The translations under genes and the position numbers were made by a program. The notes under the pieces were generated by a model. The model made no database searches. It was given only the letters and a program-made list of their open reading frames with translations, and was not told where the DNA came from. DNA of 64,000 nucleotides from Streptomyces sp. NRRL B-3428 (GTDB lineage: Bacteria; Actinomycetota; Actinomycetes; Streptomycetales; Streptomycetaceae): contig JOGW01000010.1 in NCBI GenBank assembly GCA_000721375.1, positions 186,001-250,000 of the forward strand, in the 5' to 3' direction. Below, one piece after another: positions 1 to 6,750 of this stretch. Position 1 is the stretch's first letter; every line of letters begins with the position of its first letter.

Positions 1-167
1 TGCGGAATGAGGTCGTGGCAAAGCCGGTTCACTCGCATTACCGACTCTTTACACTCGGGAGGGCAGAGTGCGAGGACTGCCACTCGGTGCCGTTGGAGTC
101 GGCCGAGAAGGGATAACCGGATCCGTGGAGGGCAGGCCCCAGTCGACCGAGGGGGAGGACGATCACC

Positions 168-833
168 GTGCAGCACACCAGCGCCTACGTCAGCAACGGC
201 GTGGCGATTCCGCAGCAGGCGGGACCGCAGAGACGTCTCGCGGTGGTCCGCGACAGCGAGCGGGCGGTCGTACGCGATCTGCGCGGCCGGACCGGACCAG
301 GCCGGCTGATCTTCGGACCCGGCGATCTCGTCGTCGTCTCCGGTCTTCCCGGCAGCGGCAAGACCACCCTGATCCAGCGCGCCGTGCACGCACCCCGGCT
401 CGACTCGCAGGACTCCCGCGACCGCTGGGCGGCCTTCATGCCGCGCTACCTGCCGTACGCCGTGTATCGCCCGCTGGTCCGTGTCGCCCACTACGCCCGG
501 CTGCGCCGCACCCTGCGCTCCGGCGCCGAGGCCGTCGTGCACGACTGCGGCACCCAGGCCTGGGTGCGCCGCTGGCTCACGCGTGAGGCCCGCCGCCGCG
601 GCACCTCGTTGCATCTGCTGCTGCTCGACGTCGCCCCGACCACCGCGCTCGCCGGTCAGCGCGAGCGCGGCCGCGGCGTCTCGCGCTACGCGTTCACGCG
701 CCACCGCGGCGCGGTGGGACGCCTCGTGCGCGACGCGGAACGGGGAGAGATCCCGGCCGGATGCGCGTCGGTGGTGCTGCTGGACAGGGAGTCGGCGGAC
801 GGGCTGAGCACTGTCGGGTTCCGTACGCCGTAG
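168..833 (+). CDS. P-loop (AAA-type) ATP/GTP-binding protein
   Basis: A 221-aa soluble protein with a clear Walker A motif GLPGSGKTT at residues 59-67, preceded by a short beta-strand (LVVVSG). This is typical of small kinase-like or zeta-toxin-like P-loop ATPases that phosphorylate or sense a small substrate, but no substrate-specific motif is recognised. A second acidic strand LHLLLLDVAP lies near residue 145, and the following Arg-rich stretch (QRERGRGVSRYAFTRHR) could be a lid with arginine sensors. The GTG start at 168 follows a strong GGGGGAGGA site at 151-159. The gene stands alone and converges on the next gene across a perfect hairpin. The 167 bases upstream show no other gene. The ATPase class is secure; the function is unknown. 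Confidence 0.85.
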   Translation: MQHTSAYVSNGVAIPQQAGPQRRLAVVRDSERAVVRDLRGRTGPGRLIFGPGDLVVVSGLPGSGKTTLIQRAVHAPRLDSQDSRDRWAAFMPRYLPYAVYRPLVRVAHYARLRRTLRSGAEAVVHDCGTQAWVRRWLTREARRRGTSLHLLLLDVAPTTALAGQRERGRGVSRYAFTRHRGAVGRLVRDAERGEIPAGCASVVLLDRESADGLSTVGFRTP

Positions 834-870
834 AGGTGTGGGGGCTGACGCCCCACCCGGGAGAAACGAC

Positions 871-905
871 GCACCCCGCTCCGCCGGAGTGGCGGAGCGG
901 GGTGC
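871..905. terminator. Bidirectional terminator hairpin between convergent genes
   Basis: A perfect 15-bp stem (871-885 pairs with 891-905) with a 5-base loop GGAGT lies between the ATPase gene and the convergent secreted-protein gene. There is no U-tract, as is common in Streptomyces terminators. Confidence 0.8.
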
Positions 906-926
906 GAACCGGCGCGGGCGCAGCCG

Positions 927-1607
927 CTACTTGCCGAGCCCCGGCAGCGGGAGCGGCAGACCACCGGTGGGCAGACCCGGAAGGGGCAGCCCCGGGATCG
1001 GCAGAGCCGGCAGCGGCAGCGGCAGCGCCGGCAGGCCCGCGGCCGGAGCGGCCGGCTTCAGGAGCAGATCGGTGAGGCCCGGAAGCAGCTTCGTCACGTC
1101 GCCGAGGCCGAGCTTCTCGAGCAGCGGGCCGAGACCCACCTTGACGAGCAGCTCGACGACCACCGTGGTCGCGACCTTCACCGAGGCGCTGAGCTTCACC
1201 AGGTCGCCGGCGGCGGCAGCGTCGACGAGGACCTTGACCTCGGCGTTCAGCTTCTTCGTCGCGTCCGCGACCGCGGCGGCCGTGTCCGTCGCCGCCTCCT
1301 TGACCGGCGGTTCGGGCTCGGCGGCCACGGCGTTGGTCGCCGCGATCAGGCCCATGACCGCGCTGTCGAGCACCGCCCGGTCGTTCTCGTCGTACGTGCC
1401 CGCGGCGCCGTTCTTGGCGGCGTCGTCGATGGCCGCGTACAGCCGGTCGAGGCTGCCCTGGAGCTTGCGCTCGCTCTCGCCGTCGATCGGCGCGGACACC
1501 ACGGTCCGGCCCTCGGCGGCGAGCGCGGGGACGGCGCCGAGCACGGCGGTGCCGGCGGACAGGGAGACGGTGACGGCGAGCGCGGTGAGCGTGCGGTTGA
1601 GTCGCAT
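927..1607 (-). CDS. Secreted protein with Leu/Pro/Gly-rich repetitive C-terminus
   Basis: 226 aa. The N-terminus is a classical Sec signal peptide (charged MRLNR, hydrophobic core, cleavage probably after PALA near residue 30). The mature part has an Ala-rich helical region (about 31-150) and then a short hydrophobic segment, and ends in about 50 residues of repeated PALPLPLP / IPGLPLPGLP elements. No catalytic motif, LPXTG or lipobox is visible, so secretion into the wall or medium is likely. It lies downstream of and co-directional with another secreted Pro-rich-tail protein, 123 bp apart, suggesting a shared role. Family and function are not recognised; a structural surface protein is an inference from composition. 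Confidence 0.75.
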   Translation of the reverse strand: MRLNRTLTALAVTVSLSAGTAVLGAVPALAAEGRTVVSAPIDGESERKLQGSLDRLYAAIDDAAKNGAAGTYDENDRAVLDSAVMGLIAATNAVAAEPEPPVKEAATDTAAAVADATKKLNAEVKVLVDAAAAGDLVKLSASVKVATTVVVELLVKVGLGPLLEKLGLGDVTKLLPGLTDLLLKPAAPAAGLPALPLPLPALPIPGLPLPGLPTGGLPLPLPGLGK

Positions 1608-1730
1608 GGGGGGAGTGCCTTTCAGGGTGGTGAGCGGGGGACATTCAGTGGGGTGAGCGGAGGGGAAACCTTGCGGGGGAGCGGTCCGGGCCGGCCCGTA
1701 CCGCGAGGGCAGGCCCGAACTGCGCCCGGA

Positions 1731-2774
1731 TCACGGGAACTTGGGCAGCCCGCCGAACGGCGCGGGAGGCGCGGGCGGAAAGACGGGCAGGCCCGGGAAC
1801 GCGGCGGGGCTGGTCGTCGGGGCGCCGAAGGGGGCGGGCGCGGCCGGCGGGAACGCGGGCAGACCACCGAACGGCGCGGCCGGCGTGGCGCCGAAGGGCG
1901 CGGGCGGTGCCGGCGGGAAGACGGGCAGAGAGGGCAGCGGGGCGGGCGGAAAACCCGGGATACCGGCGGGCGGTGCGGGCGGGAAGCCGGGGATCGAGAC
2001 CGGCGGTGCGGGCGGGAAGCCGGGGATCGCAGCCGGAGGCGCGGGTGGGAAGCCGGGGATCGCAGCGGGGGGCGCGGGCGGGAAGCCCGGGATCGTGGGC
2101 GGCGTCGTCGGCGCGGACGGGACCGGCGGCGGGAGCAGCGGCGGTACGGACGGCTGTGCGTCGGTGCCCGTCGTGTCCTCGGGAGCGACCGGCTCCTCGG
2201 GCTCCTCCGCCGGCTCCTCGACCGCGGTCTCGACCGGCTCCGGCGGCGGAGGCAGCTGTTCGACGAACGAGGTGAGCCCCGCGGCCTGCAGCAGGTCGTC
2301 GGTGAGCTTGGGAATCTTGGACTTGGCGTCCGCGGCGGTGAGCACATCACCGTTCAGCGCGGCGGTCTGCAGCCGCTGAAGCTCCTTCTTGAGCTTGACC
2401 CTGGCCTCACCCACGGGCCAGTCGTCGGCACCCTTGCCGCCGGTGTCCTCGCCGAAGACCGTCTGGACCTCGCGGTCGATCTCCGCGAGCCAGTAGGGAT
2501 CGGCCACGCCGAGGCTGGTCAGCGGCGAGGTGGCCAGGCCGTCGACGGCCTCGAGGAGGTCCTCGAGATCGACCGGTACACCGGGCGCCGCGGGCAGCCC
2601 GGCCGCGGCGGGCCCCGCTGCGGGCGGTGCACCGTCCGGCCCCGGCGTCGACAGCGCCGACGCGGTGCCCGGCAGTGCGAGTCCCAGGGTCAGCGCGCAG
2701 GCACAGGCGCCCACTGTCAGCGGCAGCATCCCGCGCCATCCGCGCGGTGCCTTCTTGGCCCGGTGCGCCGTCAT
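1731..2774 (-). CDS. Secreted Pro-rich repeat protein
   Basis: 347 aa from the ATG at 2774, which has an AGAGGAC ribosome site upstream; longer in-frame starts lack one. The N-terminus (MTAHRAKKAPRGW then a hydrophobic segment ending ASA) is a Sec signal peptide. Residues about 50-160 form a predicted helical domain with an acidic/basic mix (DREVQTVFGEDTGG, RVKLKKELQRLQ). After an acidic EEPAEEPEEP linker the protein consists of Pro-rich repeats, including five 11-residue IPGFPPAPPAA-type units and degenerate FPPAPPAPFG units to the C-terminus. No anchoring motif is seen. It forms a pair with the shorter secreted protein downstream. Function unknown; the flexible Pro-rich tail could span peptidoglycan. 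Confidence 0.8.
   Translation of the reverse strand: MTAHRAKKAPRGWRGMLPLTVGACACALTLGLALPGTASALSTPGPDGAPPAAGPAAAGLPAAPGVPVDLEDLLEAVDGLATSPLTSLGVADPYWLAEIDREVQTVFGEDTGGKGADDWPVGEARVKLKKELQRLQTAALNGDVLTAADAKSKIPKLTDDLLQAAGLTSFVEQLPPPPEPVETAVEEPAEEPEEPVAPEDTTGTDAQPSVPPLLPPPVPSAPTTPPTIPGFPPAPPAAIPGFPPAPPAAIPGFPPAPPVSIPGFPPAPPAGIPGFPPAPLPSLPVFPPAPPAPFGATPAAPFGGLPAFPPAAPAPFGAPTTSPAAFPGLPVFPPAPPAPFGGLPKFP
1929..2093 (-). repeat. Five in-frame 33-bp repeats encoding IPGFPPAPPAA
   Basis: Five tandem 33-bp units, read on the minus strand from 2093 to 1929, encode 11-residue units beginning IPGFPPAP. The last two residues vary (AA, AA, VS, AG, PS). More degenerate FPPAPPAP units continue towards the stop codon. 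The array is coding, not CRISPR. Confidence 0.85.
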
Positions 2775-2960
2775 GGGAAGTCCTCTCGACAAGGGTCGCC
2801 GGGGGCCGGCGCTTGTTACGGCCACCCTCGAAGCGCCGTACACACTCCGCAACCAGACGGCTGCGGAGCGTGGCCATACGGGTGTACGGAGCGGCCTGCC
2901 GGGCTACGGCGTTAGGGTCGAGCGGACCAGGAAGCGAGCGGTGAGCAGGTGGGGCGGCAG

Positions 2961-3743
2961 ATGGACATCCCGGGGCAGGGTGCGACGGATCCCTACGGAC
3001 ATCCGCAGGGCTGGCCCGCCAATGAGCTGGAGGAAGTGCTCGGGGCCTCGCTCGGCGCAGGACCCGCCGCGGCCGGCCGCATCCTCGAGGTGCTCGGGCG
3101 CAGCTTCGTGTGGGTGCCGCTGCCGAACGGAGGCGGCCGTGGCAGCCGGAACCTCGACGTCCCGACGCTCGAACTCCAGGGCCAGGCCTATGTCCCGGTC
3201 TTCAGTTCGCAGGAACAGCTGGTCCAGGTGACCGGCCCGGCCATGGCGTACACGATCGCGCCCGCCGTGGACTTCGCGCGCGGCCTGCCGCCGCAGGTCG
3301 GTCTGGTCGTGAACCCCGACGGCGCGATCGGTATCCCGCTGCCGCCCGCCGCCGTCGCCGAACTGTGCAGGTCGGGGCGGACACCGCTCGACGGACCCGC
3401 GAGCGGCGGCCGGGTAAGCCTGCGCGAGCCGGACTGGCAGGAGGACCCGGTCGACTTCCTGCGCGCCGCCGCCGAGGAGTTCGAGGCCTGCGGCGTCGTG
3501 CTCTCCGCCCGCCGCTGCCTCGCCGAGATCGAGACCGCGAACCCGGTGCTCTTCGTCGGCGTGGAGCTCTCCCAGTGGGACGGCGCGGAGCGCAATCTGC
3601 CGATGGAGGCGCTCGGCCGCGCGCTCGGCCGGAACGCGCCGCCGTGGCCGGTGAACCTGGTGCTCCTGGACGTGGCGCAGGATCCGGTCGGCGACTGGAT
3701 GACCGCCAAGGTCCGCCCGTTCTACCGGCGCGAGTACGCGTAA
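2961..3743 (+). CDS. sseB: SseB family protein (enhanced serine sensitivity)
   Basis: 260 aa from the ATG at 2961, preceded by AGGTGGGG; a GTG at 2949 is the alternative. It shows the SseB N-terminal layout: an early helix (LEEVLGASLG), the strand pair FVWVPLP / LELQGQAYVPVFSS, then a region with PVDFARGLP and LVVNPDGAIGIPLP, followed by the SseB C-terminal domain (VDFLRAAAEEF, NPVLFVGVELSQWDG, VNLVLLDVAQDPVGDWMTAKVRPFY). SseB proteins were named from E. coli overexpression effects on serine sensitivity; the biochemical role is unclear. A second, diverged family member follows 176 bp downstream. It is transcribed divergently from the Pro-rich secreted protein over a roughly 185-bp shared upstream region. 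Confidence 0.85.
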   Translation: MDIPGQGATDPYGHPQGWPANELEEVLGASLGAGPAAAGRILEVLGRSFVWVPLPNGGGRGSRNLDVPTLELQGQAYVPVFSSQEQLVQVTGPAMAYTIAPAVDFARGLPPQVGLVVNPDGAIGIPLPPAAVAELCRSGRTPLDGPASGGRVSLREPDWQEDPVDFLRAAAEEFEACGVVLSARRCLAEIETANPVLFVGVELSQWDGAERNLPMEALGRALGRNAPPWPVNLVLLDVAQDPVGDWMTAKVRPFYRREYA

Positions 3744-3919
3744 CCACCGGCGTACACGAATGCGGGCGCACGAATATGTCACCGGGAGCGTCAAGTCGGT
3801 GTCAGGGGCGCCGCATAAGCTGGTTACATAGCCCGGGCCGGTAAGTCGTGGCGCGCAGGGAGCGCCGACGGATGAACCGGAACGGGGTGTAGGAAAACGG
3901 GGCGAAGGGGCGGTCAAGA

Positions 3920-4690
3920 GTGAGTGCGTCGGGCACTGCTGCGGCCGATCAGGTCGAGCGCACGCTGCGCCAGGTGACACCGGGGCGGTACGACGCGTAC
4001 GAGGCGCTGCTCCAGGCCATCACCGACGGCCGGATCTGGATGCTGCTCTGGCACGGCCAGGCCGGCTCGCCCGACGCCCAGTACGGGAACATGGAGATCG
4101 ACGGCTTCTCGTACGCCCCCTGTGTGACCTCCGCCCAGGAACTCGCCGCCTCCGGCTGGAACAGGGCGCACGAGGTGGTCTCCGGACTCGACGTCGCGCA
4201 CACCCTCTACCCCGACCACTACGGCCTGTGGCTCAACCCGCATGCCCCGGGCGGCGGGGTCGGCGTCCCGTGGCTGGATCTGCGCCGTATCGCCACGGGA
4301 CTCACGAAGGTCCCCGCGGGACCCCTGCGCCTCACCGAGCCCGCCATCGACATCGCGCAGTTCTACGCCCAGCTCAGCCAGAACGCCCACCGCACCCCCG
4401 CGGTCCGCTCGCTGCGCCGCGCCTGGGTGCAACCCGCGCTCGGTGCCCCGTATCTGGCGATCGGTCTGGATGTGTACGACACGTCCCCGGCCGCCGTCGA
4501 CTCGGTGCGCGTGATGATGCAGCAGTCCATCGCCTCGGTCCCGGACGGTCTGCCGGTCTCGACGGTCGCGATGTCCGACGAGTACGACCCGATCACGATG
4601 TGGCTGCGCGCCAACTCCCGTCCGTTCTACGACCGGGAGGCCCATGGGCCGGCGGGCGTAGGTGGCTACGGCTATCCGCCCATTGGCTGA
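3920..4690 (+). CDS. SseB-like protein, paralogue of the upstream gene
   Basis: 256 aa, GTG start with a GAAGGGGCGG ribosome site. It shares layout with the preceding SseB protein: a GRIWMLLW strand, an ELAASGWNRAHEVVSG helix, HYGLWLNPHAPGGGVGVPW, and a C-terminal unit (APYLAIGLDVYDTSP ... STVAMSDEYDPITMWLRANSRPFYDRE) that mirrors the neighbour's VLLDVAQDPVGDWMTAKVRPFY. This points to an old tandem duplication. The region just upstream contains TAAGCT, a possible -10. The last codons plus stop (GYPPIG*) lie in a 20-bp sequence that recurs at the end of the following TnpB-related ORF, so the 3' end of this gene is the likely insertion site. Confidence 0.8.
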   Translation: MSASGTAAADQVERTLRQVTPGRYDAYEALLQAITDGRIWMLLWHGQAGSPDAQYGNMEIDGFSYAPCVTSAQELAASGWNRAHEVVSGLDVAHTLYPDHYGLWLNPHAPGGGVGVPWLDLRRIATGLTKVPAGPLRLTEPAIDIAQFYAQLSQNAHRTPAVRSLRRAWVQPALGAPYLAIGLDVYDTSPAAVDSVRVMMQQSIASVPDGLPVSTVAMSDEYDPITMWLRANSRPFYDREAHGPAGVGGYGYPPIG

Positions 4691-4692
4691 GC
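4673..4692 (+). repeat. Left copy of 20-bp direct repeat flanking the TnpB insertion
   Basis: This 20-mer begins TATCCGCCC and ends GGCTGAGC. It overlaps the last codons and stop of the sseB-like gene. The second copy at 6528-6547 matches 19 of 20 bases, differing only at the tenth base (A here, G there). Weaker similarity (8 of 12) extends beyond both copies. Confidence 0.8.
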
Positions 4693-4823
4693 TGAGCCGG
4701 TGGCCGTGGTTGGCCAGGGCGCCCCTCGTTCGAGGGATCCTGCCCGGTTTCCGGGATTTCGCCGACGTATGGAACGCATGATCGGTAGCGGCTGATCAGT
4801 TCTGTGCGGCGAGGGGAGGGGCG

Positions 4824-6545
4824 GTGACGCGCAAGCGCGTGAAGAGGCGTGAGCTGCGCCCTCTGGCTGCCCCGTTCACTGTGGCTGCTCCGTCGGGTGC
4901 CCGTATTCGAGACCGGTTGCGTGTCACTGCCGAGGAGGCTGAGGTGCTGCGGCTGGTCGGTGAGCATCTGGGCCGTCATCAGCGGGCGGATCTCGCCGAG
5001 CGGGTGCGTATCGGCAAGGTCAAGAAGAAGGACACCGGGCGCGCTGGGCGGAAGAAGGCGTTGACGGCGGTGTCGTCGTCGCGTTGGGCCGGAGCGATGA
5101 CCCGGGTGTCCGAGGATCAGTACCAGCTCTCGATGCGCTGCCTGTTCGACGAGCGTGGATCGTTGTGTCGTGCCATCGCTGTGATCAGCCGCCGTCTGAG
5201 AGTGCCGTGCGGGCAGCGTGCGGGGCGGGTGAGCGGCTACGCGACGCAGGCCGAGCGGTTCCAGAAGCAGCGCCGCATGGCTTCACTGACCGCTCGGCTT
5301 GTTTTGGTGGAGGAGCGGATCGAAGCCGGTCGTCCGGCGATCGTGGTCGGCGGTCGACGCCTCGCGAAGGTGCGGGTCCACCTGGAGACGGCCCAGCTCA
5401 CCGAGGCCCAGTGGCGTCAACGGTGGGACGCGGAGCGGCTGTTCCTGACCGCGGACGGGGAGACCGGTGCCCCGCACGGCAACTACACCATCGCCGTTCA
5501 TCCGGACACCGGCGAACTGTCGCTTGTGCTGCCGGAGCCGCTGCGGCACTTGGCCAATGCGCCGAGAGGGCGGTACAGGTTCGGTTGCATGGTGCGGTTC
5601 TCCCACCGGCAAGGCGAGTGGCTGGACCGCGTGACCGCGAACCGGGCAGTGCGCTACGACATCACGTACGACCCTGAGCGTGGACGCTGGTACATCGACG
5701 CCTCCTGGAGCACTGACACCACCCAGATGCCCAGGCCGCAGGAGTTCGCCGCGCGAGCGGAGCGCACCCTCGGGGTTGACCTGAACGCCGACCACCTCGC
5801 CGCGTACGTCCTCGATGCGCACGGTAATCCCGTCGGCGAGCCGATCACGATTCCACTCGATCTCACCGGTCCGGCCTCGCAACGAGACGGCCACCTTCGG
5901 GCCGCGATCACCCAGCTCATCGCCGCCGCCCGAGGGCAGGGCTGTGCGGGGATCGTGATCGAGAACCTTGGCTTCGCCGACTCCCGCGCCACTGGCCGGG
6001 AAACCATGGGCCGGGGCGCACGTGGCAAGACATTCCGCCGTACCGTCGCGGGTATTCCTACCGCCCGCTTCCGTGAGCGCCTGCGGGGCATGGCCTTCCA
6101 CGCAGGACTCGTTGTTATCGCGGTCGACCCCGCGTACACCTCGATCTGGGGCGAGCGGTACTGGAAGTCCCCGCTGCAACAGCAGGCCACCACAACCGCC
6201 ATCGTTACCCGCCATCACAGTGCCGCCGTGACGATCGGCAGACGCGGCCTGGGGCACAGGGCACGGCGTCGGCCAGGTGTGACCGCCACTCGCCAGAGGA
6301 TGAGTGCGCGGAGAGCTACCGGCCAGACCGTGACCATCCCCAGGCTGCGTGGGACCGTGAGACCACCCAGGACAGCGGGCGCGTCCAGCATGGACGGCAA
6401 GACCCGACTGTGCCAAGGTGACCAACTCGCGCTGTTCTCCGGCCCTCAAGACCGTTCGGGGGGCCACCGGGCAATCAGTTCGGATTGCGCCAAGTCGGCC
6501 GACAATGGTCGATTTGCGCAGGAACGGTATCCGCCCGTTGGCTGA
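4824..6545 (+). CDS. TnpB-related (IS200/IS605 accessory) RuvC-fold protein
   Basis: 573 aa, GTG start with a strong GAGGGGAGGGG site. The RuvC-like fold is recognisable: GVDLNADHLAAYVLD with Asp319, then IVIENLGF with Glu380, then VVIAVDPAYTSIWGERYW at about 431-447. Canonical TnpB has a CxxC-CxxC zinc ribbon after the TS of VDP-YTS, then a DxNAA motif with the third catalytic Asp. Here no cysteine pair follows, and the aligned position reads RHHSAAVTIGRRGLGHRARRR, with His464/His465 where Asp is expected. The N-terminus is basic (KRVKRRE, KVKKK), consistent with nucleic acid binding. From memory, similar Streptomyces proteins with the GHRARRR tail form a large actinobacterial branch of TnpB-related proteins. 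In TnpB the role is RNA-guided DNA cleavage; whether this branch cuts is unknown. Third-position bases look less G/C-biased than in the neighbours, suggesting transfer. Confidence 0.8.
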   Translation: MTRKRVKRRELRPLAAPFTVAAPSGARIRDRLRVTAEEAEVLRLVGEHLGRHQRADLAERVRIGKVKKKDTGRAGRKKALTAVSSSRWAGAMTRVSEDQYQLSMRCLFDERGSLCRAIAVISRRLRVPCGQRAGRVSGYATQAERFQKQRRMASLTARLVLVEERIEAGRPAIVVGGRRLAKVRVHLETAQLTEAQWRQRWDAERLFLTADGETGAPHGNYTIAVHPDTGELSLVLPEPLRHLANAPRGRYRFGCMVRFSHRQGEWLDRVTANRAVRYDITYDPERGRWYIDASWSTDTTQMPRPQEFAARAERTLGVDLNADHLAAYVLDAHGNPVGEPITIPLDLTGPASQRDGHLRAAITQLIAAARGQGCAGIVIENLGFADSRATGRETMGRGARGKTFRRTVAGIPTARFRERLRGMAFHAGLVVIAVDPAYTSIWGERYWKSPLQQQATTTAIVTRHHSAAVTIGRRGLGHRARRRPGVTATRQRMSARRATGQTVTIPRLRGTVRPPRTAGASSMDGKTRLCQGDQLALFSGPQDRSGGHRAISSDCAKSADNGRFAQERYPPVG

Positions 6546-6547
6546 GC
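6528..6547 (+). repeat. Right copy of 20-bp direct repeat flanking the TnpB insertion
   Basis: Matches 4673-4692 at 19 of 20 bases and supplies the last codons and stop (RYPPVG*) of the TnpB-related ORF. The C-terminus of that protein may therefore be partly captured host sequence. Confidence 0.8.
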
Positions 6548-6750
6548 GGAACCGACGGCGCCGAATCCACCCCATCCCTGGGTGAGTGCGCCGGTTGGGG
6601 CGCCATGTCCCGTACCTGACCGATTTGTTGGGGCCCTGGGTCTCATCTAGGTATCACCGTTATGCGGACCATTCTCCGTCGTGAGCGGTGACTGTAGTGT
6701 GCGGCGAAGTTCATGATCTCCCGGCATTCGCCGAACTCAGGGGTGGAGCA

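Larger units (their letters stand above)
4693..6547 (+). mobile_element. Putative TnpB-only accessory element inserted at sseB-like 3' end
   Basis: The segment between the two 20-bp repeats (the right copy is included here) holds one gene, a TnpB-related protein. No Y1 transposase (TnpA) gene or other recombinase is visible, so it resembles a solo IS1341-type or domesticated element. The left end has a short perfect hairpin (CCCTCG-TT-CGAGGG at 4723-4736). Near the right end lies the 10-bp palindrome GTCGGCCGAC at 6495-6504. IS200/IS605 elements do not normally make target duplications, so the repeat needs another explanation: site choice, recombination, or remnants of a composite element. 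Boundaries are inferred only from the repeats. Confidence 0.55.

Noticed and set aside
1929..2093. 33-bp repeats considered as CRISPR
   Set aside because: Units are directly adjacent with no spacers, are in frame within a gene, and encode a Pro-rich peptide.
4697..6470. Inverted CCGGTGGCC (4697-4705) and GGCCACCGG (6462-6470) as terminal inverted repeats of the TnpB element
   Set aside because: Only 9 bp, asymmetrically placed (4 bp from one edge, 58 bp from the other), and of a length likely to occur by chance in GC-rich DNA.
4824..6545. Active autonomous insertion sequence
   Set aside because: No TnpA, no other recombinase and no clear IS ends. TnpB does not transpose by itself.
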